A stretch of DNA of 64,000 nt, taken from contig NC_079223.1 in the NCBI RefSeq assembly GCF_029633865.1, positions 34,845,791 to 34,909,790 of the forward strand, read 5' to 3'. Below are positions 52,301 to 64,000 of the stretch, piece by piece. How positions within the stretch are numbered: position 1 is the first letter of the stretch; each line of letters starts with the position of its first letter. The DNA comes from Lampris incognitus. Lineage: Eukaryota; Chordata; Actinopteri; Lampriformes; Lampridae. A model generated the notes under the pieces. That model made no database searches. It was not told the DNA's origin and worked only from the letters and a program-made list of their open reading frames with translations. The position numbers and the translations under genes are program-made.

Positions 52301-53900
52301 TGTGAACTCACCTAATGTTAGCATTCAGAAAGTTTGGGATTACGAGGAAAAAAAAAGAAGGTTCAATCAAATCTAGTCAGAGCGGTCTTTAGGTTCTGCT
52401 CAGAGATTTATAATAAAAACGCCATTTTTGACTGGCGAAGTAACGAGCCAATGGAAGGGGTTGAAACGATGCTTAGAAAAATAACGAACCCTCTGCTTTC
52501 GGATGTAAGTTGTCTTGAATTACATATACTTGACTTTTCTAGTATCTTTTCAGTTCAAATTTGTTATGTTCTATGGATGAGATGTGTATTTTGCAAGACT
52601 TAATAGATGTTGAAAATGTTGAAGCAATTTGCTAAGACAACTATTTTATTTCCCTGACAAAGATATTTGCAAATGATTGTTTTATGTATATATTTGATGG
52701 CCATCATTTTCAAGGAAAGGTAGCTCTTTTGAGGTGTTATGCAATATTGAAGCTTTTTATGTGAAGAAGGGCCTATTGCTGAGGAAAAAAAAACACAAAA
52801 GCTGGGAGTTTTCTCTGAAAATGTTTTACAATAATCTGAGGGTTTATCCTGCAGGAATATTTATGGAGATTTTTTTTTACAACACTTTTTTGTATAGAAT
52901 ATGCAACAAAGTTACACTAAGAAGGAAATATTGATGTCTACATAGAATATTATTAAGAAGCTGGTACATAATTAATACCCTTACTCAGTTATAAGCCATT
53001 GTTTTGTTTTTTTTGTTTTTTTGTTTGTTTGTTTGTTTGTTTTTTTGCATTTCGTGTTACGGTGTTATCAGTGTTGAATAACCCACAATGATATCTAAGT
53101 GCTATATGAAACCAAGTATCCCTATGAGCTGCCGTTTGCATTCATACAGTAGCATGTATTCATTTTTATATACAGTTATCACAGTGTTATGAAGATATAT
53201 TGTGTCAACATGCAGAATTCTTTCTCTTAATTAGTGACTGATACTCACCACTGTATTAAGCACGTTAAAACTGTGAGTTGTAGTTTGCTTAAAGCAGCAA
53301 TGACAAGGAACTATTATAAAATCTGTTGGTGTTATTACTAGTTTAGGGAGCGTTTACTGTCAAGGAAGTCTGTGGGACAAAGAACTATTTTAGAGTTTGC
53401 ATGTGCATGTGTTTGTTTTGACTTAAATATTATTTTGTGCAATTTATACTTAAATTAATTATGCACAGTAACGTACAGTAGTTGGCTGCATATTGTTTTT
53501 AACATTCTAAACATCTTCTAACTGATTGTTATTAGTCCTTCATTTACCGGTAGTGTAGCCTTAAAAGTAATACATATTTACTGAATGTAACGTGTTAACA
53601 CTTATGTGGTCAATTGGAAAGTCCTGTTTGTATTCTTTGATGTTTGTTTCATTTGAGATAATTGCAAAGGAATATTGCAATAATATAATATTTGGATTGG
53701 ACAGAACACAGATGTGAGGTTGGGAGGAAAATGGTTTGGAAACAAGACGTGTCATGTTTAGAAAGTAGCCTGCAGGTCTGTTTTTCATGTCCATGAAACG
53801 GCATTCCAAAATGTGCCTTATTTTGTTAGCTCGGAAAACATGTTAGTGCTTTGGTTCTGCTGGGGGTTTTCGATGAATAAAAGTCATATTGTGCAAGATC
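49359..53900 (+). other. zcchc24: probable zcchc24 3' UTR
   Basis: About 4.5 kb downstream of the stop that is AT-rich, free of recognisable mobile elements and without credible ORFs, in contrast to the element-filled introns. A canonical AATAAA lies at 53876-53881. Earlier AATAAA words (near 52186 and 52412) may be alternative ends. A (TTTG)n run sits at about 53018-53042. Mammalian ZCCHC24 also has a long 3' UTR of several kb, as I recall. The exact cleavage site is inferred. Confidence 0.5.
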
Positions 53901-55154
53901 TGCTGTTTAAGTGGTTTCATTTGTTGGGTTCCTTTATTCGACTCTGTCAACAGACAGCTACAATGCATGGTTGCCTGGAAGCTCCCCAGATCCCTAAGCC
54001 ACCCGCTGAAGGGTACGTTTTCATCAACAGTGCACTCTGTCTCTGAGGACATTTGCAGAGTTGATGTTCAATACTGAGCATATAGATAACAACACAAATA
54101 TGGCGATTATGCAACTTTGAGCTTTTCTTACCCCACCGTCACCCAGGAGGTCAACTCCTGCATTGAAAATACACCAGCCACATTGAACCGCGAGGGCCAT
54201 TATTTCAACACTTTCAATAGAACTGCGGAGAAAGGACAAGCTTGTATAAAAGAACACACCTACTTACATGGGTGCTGTGCAGCCAACAGTCAACATGTAG
54301 ACATTTACAGCGTCAGGAACCAGCTTGGACCAATTGTAAAGATGTTATTGTTTTGCATGTGTATTAAGAGTTTGGCCACAGCACCAGCCTTTGTCTTGCC
54401 AAGTTTCCGTGCACAGTATTGGACATGCATTCCAAATAGCTCAAACTTAACCAGAGGGTGGGGACCCAAATTATATCAAGTTTGTTACAACATCTCAAGC
54501 TCAAAAAGAGAGAGTGAGAACTGCAGTGTCACTATGGCAACAATGTAATCTGAGAATTCAAACAAACGGTGGAGGGTCAGTGCGCATATGGTTTCATTTA
54601 GGAGCGAGAGCTGCTTTTTCACGTTGCTTCATTATTTACTTTCATAAAGTATTAGCTCAAGAGGCAGCACCACCCAGTCTCTGGCTTTCAGACATATCCT
54701 GGCCTGCCTCCTTCCTCCTGAAGACATACTGTGTTTCAAATAAAGATCCTTCAAGTACTGAGGTAAGAGCAACCCACACACAAGCCAAATGCATTTTCAA
54801 GCTTTTGATAACGCACAAAGATGAAATCATCTGTACTCAGATGTATTAAATGAAGCTACGGCCCCTGGGTCCATAATCTGCACACCCATTCATGTAATAC
54901 GTCAAACCTATTGTAGGACGACTTAGAAGACTGTTAAAGATGAGCCTGTTGATACACCAGAGTATGCGGTTGTGTTTTATAGACTGAAGCAAAGGGTATG
55001 ATGTCACATCCTGTTCTGATGGACAGGAAGTCATGCTTGAGGGTGTCTCGCATCTAAAAAAAGCTGTTGGATCATTTCCAGAAAGCTTTAAAAGTAGCCG
55101 GGATGGTGGCACATAAGCAGGAATGGTTTATACTTGGAGCAAACAGTAAATTCT
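53901..55154. other. intergenic spacer between convergent zcchc24 and ppif
   Basis: About 1.2 kb. The short ORFs at 54117-54548 and 54514-54849 show no domain. No mobile element is recognised. Confidence 0.5.
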
Positions 55155-55619
55155 AAAAAATGTTGTTTTATTTGAAAGTGCATGAACAGAAAATGTACAA
55201 CGGGAATATTACTTTACAGAACAAGTGACTTGGCATTCAGTGCTTGGTATAAACAGACTGCGTTCAAATTACTTAAATATATAGGGCAATCTGACCGTTG
55301 AGATAAAAAAAAGTCTAATCTAGTCTTTAATTAGGTTCCTCTTCTTCCTGTTATTCTTAATGTAATAAAACAAATTGATGAACAAAGGCATATTCTGAGT
55401 AACAAAATATACTGTAAGTTGACATGATCTCTTGTAATGGGATTAAAGAGTACAAATACGATGTGAATTTACATAGGACAAATACCTCTATGATAGCTCA
55501 GTGCAGGCAAACTCGGTGATAACGTATCGTATCATAGAAAAATTAATAATGGAAAAAGTAAATATTAAATAACTTAGTACAATTAATCATCCGAGAGAGT
55601 CCATTTTTGTTCATTTGCA
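55155..55619 (-). other. ppif: ppif 3' UTR
   Basis: Minus-strand sequence following the ppif stop. It contains several AATAAA-type words on the minus strand, the last at 55172-55167, which I take as the probable polyadenylation signal. The sequence is AT-rich with no ORF. Confidence 0.5.
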
Positions 55620-55755
55620 TCATTTGATCTCCCCACAGTCAGTGATGAAAATTTTCTTTAACACACCGCCATCATGCAAACCAAAGGATTCGATCTTTGA
55701 GACCACCTCCATACCCTCCTTAACCTGACCGAATACCACATGTTTATCATCAAGC
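55620..55755 (-). CDS. ppif: ppif exon 6 (residues 146-190) and stop
   Basis: The last coding exon, 136 bp, follows acceptor CTCTTTTCAG and completes the Trp codon split from exon 5. It reads [20 protein letters not shown], then IESFG, and ends [12 protein letters not shown] and TGA (55622-55620). His151 and Leu147 belong to the cyclosporin-binding pocket. Asp149 stands where most cyclophilins have Gly (LDGKH). Cys186 corresponds to the regulatory Cys203 described for mammalian cyclophilin D, by alignment. Confidence 0.93.
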
Positions 55756-56957
<1,202 letters not shown>

Positions 56958-57054
56958 CTGGACCGGCATGTTTCAGTTTGAAGTTCTCATCTTTAAACTT
57001 TGTTCCATAAATGGATTTCCCTCCTGTCCCGTTATGATTTGTGAAATCTCCGCC
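56958..57054 (-). CDS. ppif: ppif exon 4 (residues 89-121)
   Basis: A 97-bp exon from acceptor TTCTGGGACAG to donor GGTCCAG|GTAAGT. It encodes [20 protein letters not shown], then [12 protein letters not shown] and the first base of Gly121. GDFTxxNGTGGxSIYG is the cyclophilin signature loop. Confidence 0.93.
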
Positions 57055-57136
57055 CTGTCCCAGAAAAACAATCTATCAACAGACTGCATGGCACACCTTG
57101 CAATATAGATATAACCTCATGACGTCTGCACCTTAC

Positions 57137-57225
57137 CTGACACATGAACTCAGGAATGACTCTGTGGAACACTGAACCCTGGTATCCAAAGCCATGTTCT
57201 CCTGTGCACAGCGCTCTGAAGTTTT
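57137..57225 (-). CDS. ppif: ppif exon 3 (residues 59-88)
   Basis: An 89-bp exon from acceptor TTTTGCCAG to donor TGTCAG|GTAAGG. It reads [20 protein letters not shown], then [10 protein letters not shown]. Arg80, Phe85, Met86 and Gln88 (FHRVIPxFMxQ) are the catalytic and cyclosporin-binding residues. They are intact. Confidence 0.93.
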
Positions 57226-57358
57226 CTGGCAAAACATCAATTTTCCATCCAAATTAAAGCAATTCGGGGTACTATACATAGTTTTAGAGTAGAGTTTGTA
57301 TGTGAGTATTTGAATGTTTTCGCTATTCAATCTTTCATTTCGATTTTTAAGAGCATAC

Positions 57359-57389
57359 CTGCAGTCTTTGGTACTACATCTGCATTCAA
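57359..57389 (-). CDS. ppif: ppif exon 2, 31-bp microexon (residues 49-59)
   Basis: A very short exon from acceptor GTCTTGCAG to donor ACTGCAG|GTATGC. It encodes LNADVVPKTA plus the first base of Glu59. Its size matches the short second exon I recall in mammalian cyclophilin genes. Without it the frame between exons 1 and 3 does not join. Confidence 0.92.
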
Positions 57390-57614
57390 CTGCAAGACAA
57401 TACAAGAAGCATCAACCATGGGCTACATGAACGAGTCTGCTTCTGACGAGTCACACAATTAAATATATTTATCGTTGCTTATTTGACAAACGGTGGAATT
57501 TGACGGGTTAAGCACTGTAGTATTTTCATCCCAAGCAATGAGGTGGTGGTGACTTTAATAACTGCTAGTTTTAGAGGAAGCTAGGTTAACGTTAAGCAAG
57601 CTAACATTAGCTAC

Positions 57615-57758
57615 CTCAATGACTATTCGTCCAAGCGGTTCATTGTCCGCCTCGATGTCCAGATACACCACTGGGTTCTTAATAGGTCCGGAAGAAAACA
57701 ACCTTGCGACAGAGATCGCCAGAGAACAATATTTAATACGGTTCTTCGTTTGCAACAT
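57615..57758 (-). CDS. ppif: ppif exon 1: mitochondrial peptidyl-prolyl isomerase F (cyclophilin D)
   Basis: The start ATG is at 57758-57756 and the 144 coding bases end at donor CATTGAG|GTAGCT. Residues 1-24 (MLQTKNRIKYCSLAISVARL then FSSG) are basic, with no acidic residue, and amphipathic, as a mitochondrial presequence should be. The mature domain starts PVVYLDIEADNEPLGRIVIE. The six exons join in phase into 190 residues. Human PPIF is 207 and carries a longer Ser/Gly-rich presequence. The enzyme catalyses cis-trans isomerisation of prolyl bonds in the mitochondrial matrix and promotes opening of the permeability transition pore; cyclosporin A inhibits it. The extra N-terminal presequence separates it from cytosolic PPIA. 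Some teleosts have ppifa and ppifb, and the copy is not resolved. Confidence 0.95.
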
Positions 57759-57880
57759 CTTAGCACTGCTGACCCACGGGGGTTAGCAGCGGTGCGGAAG
57801 CTTGTGTTTACAAGCGACTTCACGTTGAGTGGACACGCCCCCCCACCCCCCACCGGTTAGCTAAACAGCGACACCATGAG
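57759..57880 (-). promoter_or_regulatory. ppif: ppif 5' UTR and promoter-proximal region
   Basis: Sequence just upstream of the ppif ATG. It is GC-rich, including GGGGGGTGGGGGG-type sequence on the minus strand at 57837-57852 that could bind Sp1/KLF factors. There is no TATA box. The 5' end of the transcript is not determined. Confidence 0.4.
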
Positions 57881-58119
57881 ACACCACTTCGTAAATGACC
57901 CTCTGGTAACCCACCACAAAGGCATCAGTTTCAAGGTACTGCAGAGACTGACTATAGACTAACACATGAAATTTGAAATGATTGTTGTAATTTTATTACT
58001 TCTGTGTAAACCTGTTTGTTGAAACATGTTTTTTTTTCAAGCAGCCCATCAATAAATTAAGCTGGTGAGCACTGGTTACAACTCAACAAAATAACTATGT
58101 TGCCTTACCACAGTCACAC

Positions 58120-58760
58120 AAGACCAATGCTTTGATCACACGGCACCTTCTATCTATTCTCTTTTATGAAGCTATCATTATGTTGCAAACTCTTTTGAAC
58201 TTTTATCATAGTACCATGGAGAGTGTCTTGACAGGGTGTATGTATCACAGTGTAGTTTGGCAACCTGACCGCTCAGGACTGCACATTGCTTCAAAGGACT
58301 TTAAAGAAAGCAGCAAAAATCATTGGCATGGAATTACGACAACTTCATAATATGAACACCACTCACTGCGAAAGGAAAGCCCAAAACATTATTAAGGACA
58401 ACAACCAAACCGCTCACGTTCTGTTCTCTCTTCCCATCTAAAAGACATTAACGGAGCATCAAAACACATACCACCCGTCTCAGTAACAGTTTCTTTCCAC
58501 AGGCAGTCAGGTTGCTGAACAGCTGACGCACCCATGTGCGCCTTACATTGTTGTGTTATCGTGTACTGTATGTATATTGTGTGTATAATGTATGAATTCT
58601 GTGTACATAGTCTATGTAGGTCTGTAGTGTTGTCTCTTTTTTCTTTTGGATGGTGTGTCCTCGTGTCCTTAGTCCTTGTGTCCCTTGTGTTAAGGCAGAG
58701 AGAGCCAGAGTACAAGAATTTCATTATATTGTAATACACTTGACAATAAAGTTGAACTTG
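58120..58760 (+). mobile_element. LINE 3' end with AATAAA tail
   Basis: Broken plus-strand frames read FYHSTMESVLTGCM near 58204 and HIASKDFKESSKNH near 58284, then an RKAQNIIKDNN-like stretch near 58372. A frame with SVTVSFHRQSG and FFPQAVRLLN follows at 58486-58520. This is the C-terminal end of a fish non-LTR reverse-transcriptase protein, whose usual pattern includes LLPSGRRYR and NSFFPQAVRLLN. It is followed by about 200 bp of untranslated tail ending TTGACAATAAAGTTGAACTT. The family is not assigned. Confidence 0.65.
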
Positions 58761-58769
58761 ATCTGCTTG

Positions 58770-59530
58770 ACTCCTCCAGTGGTATCGCTTACCATTGTTA
58801 TGCCAATGATATGCAATTTTACTTCTCGATTAAACCTAATAACCTCAATAACCTTACCACCTTTCATGACTGCCTAGCTTCTGTTATCAATTAGATGTCT
58901 GAAAAATTTCCTCCATCTCAATTCCAACAAAACTGAGGTCCTTGTCACTGGCCCTGATTGTTTTACTAAGGAGGTCAGTCACTATATGGAAATTTGAGCC
59001 TCATATTACTGAAATCATTCAGTCTTGTTTCTTTCAGTTGAGAAATATTGCAAAAACAAAAATCTAGCCGTCAGTAACCACATCATCCTGATTATTGCCT
59101 CCCTTCACTGGCTTCCAGTAAAACACAGAATTGATTTCAAAATTGTACTAATTACATACATGGCCTTGCATGGTCTGGCCCCTGCATATATGTATTTCTT
59201 GCAGAGTTGTTAAGCCTCTATTCTAGCTCTTGGCCACTCTGATCATCTAATCAAGGCCTTTTATAATAATAAATAATAATAATGGATTACATTTATATGG
59301 TGTTTTGTCTAGACACCCAAAGTGCTTCACATTGAAGGGGGCAAACTCACCTCAACCACCACCAATATCTGTTCCCCATTCCTATTTTAAACCCAGAGGT
59401 GACCCTGCTTTTGTGGTTGTGGCTCCTAAACTTTGGAACAACCTTCCCCATTCCATCAGATCTGCTGAATCTGTGGTTTGATTTAAGAGGCTGCTGAAAA
59501 ATCACTTCTATAGGTTAGAGTTTTTATAAA
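58770..59530 (+). mobile_element. L2/Rex1-like LINE reverse-transcriptase remnant
   Basis: The plus strand reads YHCYANDMQFYFSIKPNNLN near 58790 (a degenerate YADDTQLYLS motif), then MSENFLHLNSNKTEVLVTGP near 58891. ASLHWLPVKHRIDFKIVLIT follows near 59095 and MALHGLAPAYM near 59159. Near 59410 VVAPKLWNNLP marks the C-terminal end. A foreign piece of about 110 bp beginning AATAATAATGGATTACATTT splits it at about 59265-59375. The frames are broken throughout. Confidence 0.7.
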
Positions 59531-59589
59531 TACTTTCCGTTGGCCTTTAGTTTTGTTTATTTTGGTCATGCGCTCCCATTTTTGTCTCT

Positions 59590-59734
59590 GTATTATGCAT
59601 ATGTATCCATCTATCCATTATCCACACCGCTTATCCTGCTCTCAGGGTCGCAGGGAGGCTGGAGCCTATTCCAGCAGTCATTGGGCAGCAGGCGGGGAGA
59701 CACCCTGGACAGGCCTCCAGGCCACCACAGGGCC

Positions 59735-59827
<93 letters not shown>

Positions 59828-60064
59828 ATTCATACCTAGGGACAATTTAGTACGGCCAATTCACCTGACTTACGTATGTCTTTGGACTGTGGGAGAAAAC
59901 CGAAGCCCCCAGAGGAAATCCACGCAGACACTGGGAGAACATGTAAACTCCACACAGAGGACGACCCGGGATGACCCACCAAGGCTGGACTACCCCGGGG
60001 CTCGAACCTAGGACCTTCTTTCTGTGAGGCGACTGTGCTAACCACTGCGCCACCATGCTGCCCG
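59590..60064 (-). mobile_element. tRNA-derived SINE, second family, with internal (CA)n
   Basis: A common fish repeat. On the minus strand from about 60064 leftwards, GTGGCGCAGTGGTTAGCAC is a good tRNA-like box A and GGTTCGAGCCC a good box B. The body contains TTTGGACTGTGGGAGAAAAC and AACATGTAAACTCCACACAG. A pure (CA)n tract of about 90 bp at 59736-59825 sits within it, where related copies usually carry a much shorter CA run. The distal end is near CTATCCATTATCCACACCGC. Confidence 0.8.
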
Positions 60065-60163
60065 TATGTATATATAACTTCATTAAATGAAATAGTCAAC
60101 GGTAGGGAACATGCTCAACAAATGAGCAAAATAATCCAGTGATTCAAGTAAATTCTTTAATCA

Positions 60164-60166
<3 letters not shown>

Positions 60167-60194
<28 letters not shown>

Positions 60195-60600
60195 CATCAT
60201 CAGTGGTCACTCGGGGTCGAGTATGACTGTCCTTCTAGGTCCTTGTGGGTATCCTTGCGGGAGGACGCCTGCGCCTAACAGCTTTTTACGTGGCGAGGCT
60301 GATGCACCTGCAGCCATCACACGTTCCTTGGCGGGGGGTGGCCAGAGTCCAATGGCATGGAGAACCAAGACGATTGGGGACCACCCTCAGATGCAGCCTT
60401 TATCTGCCTTCACTGGCATTGTCTTCTGCCAGTTCCGCCACTGAGGTCTTTGTTGGGTCGCACTTCATCTGGAACCTCCCCTTTGACCTATCCGCCTTGG
60501 GAGACCCTACCAGGAGCCAAGCTCCAGACAGCATAGCTCTTGGGATCATTAGTACATGCAAACTTCTCCACTACGGCAAGGTGGCGATCCAGAAGATATG
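60167..60600 (-). mobile_element. short LINE-derived repeat, third copy, flanked by microsatellites
   Basis: The minus-strand copy of the family at 17263 and 39722. Its 5' end (ATCGCCACCTTGCCGTAGTG on the minus strand) is near 60590, and its 3' end ACTCGACCCCGAGTGACCAC is followed by a GATGATGG tail near 60200. An (AT)n run at 60167-60191 abuts its 3' end and a (TATG)n run at 60607-60645 abuts its 5' end. Confidence 0.78.
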
Positions 60601-60605
60601 AAGAC

Positions 60606-60638
<33 letters not shown>

Positions 60639-60760
60639 TGTATACTTGTATTTTGTATCAGTGTATTTTATCCTGTATTTGAAGCACTTTGTAACTCCGT
60701 TTTAAAAGTGCTATGAAAATAAAAATTATTACCATTATTTAATATTATTTAAATTTGAGA
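60601..60760 (+). repeat. (TATG)n microsatellite and LINE-type 3' tail
   Basis: About ten TATG units to 60645, then AAGCACTTTGTAACTC...AAAAGTGCTATGAAAATAAA with a TTATTACCATTATT end. This is the conserved 3' terminus of L2-like LINEs without its coding part. Confidence 0.6.
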
Positions 60761-60814
60761 CAGTAGTGGAAAGTGTAATGTTTAAACCAAGTACGTCAAA
60801 AGACACGGTACATT

Positions 60815-64000
<3,186 letters not shown>

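Noticed and set aside
59990-60064. Second possible tRNA gene on the minus strand
   Set aside because: Same reason: it is the tRNA-like head of another SINE family, with the typical body downstream.

Overview
The window is nuclear DNA from a vertebrate, almost certainly a teleost fish. Three intron-containing vertebrate genes can be read exon by exon with canonical GT/AG junctions in consistent phase. The spaces between them hold fish-type mobile elements (L2-like LINEs, RTE-like LINE, Penelope-like, hAT, tRNA-derived SINEs) and very many CA/CT/TATC microsatellites. A 200-base run of N at 26901-27100 is an assembly gap. I cannot name the species.

Layout. (1) 1-2410: left edge inside an intron of annexin A11, filled with a partial SINE, an RTE-like LINE fragment, a broken orphan-protein remnant and a 480-bp terminal-inverted-repeat element. 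(2) 2463-6960, minus strand: the 5' part of annexin A11, with three exons coding for the low-complexity Pro/Gly/Tyr/Gln N-terminal domain and a probable noncoding first exon; the annexin core lies off the left edge. (3) 6961-8234: a gap of about 1 kb between two divergent genes. (4) 8235-49358, plus strand: the complete zcchc24 coding region in four exons (238 aa) with a 33.5-kb third intron, then a probable 3' UTR of about 4.5 kb. (5) 55155-57758, minus strand: complete ppif (mitochondrial cyclophilin D, 190 aa) in six exons, tail-to-tail with zcchc24. (6) 58.1-60.8 kb: a cluster of LINE and SINE remnants. (7) 60815-64000: sequence without ORFs or repeats that I infer to be the 3' UTR of zmiz1 on the minus strand, from the human gene order ZMIZ1-PPIF-ZCCHC24.

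The genes are not a pathway: an annexin thought to tether RNA granules and membranes, a zinc-finger protein of unclear function, and a mitochondrial prolyl isomerase. They share a conserved neighbourhood (human 10q22). The most interesting structure is in the repeats: an L2-like LINE (16160-21230) whose central 2.4 kb is inverted in place and whose ORF1 carries another insertion flanked by a 12-bp target duplication; an inverted dimer of Penelope-like 3' ends (11170-11840); and a perfect 30-bp hairpin at 48405-48477 made of the same Penelope-like terminal sequence. I found no convincing previously undescribed biological system.
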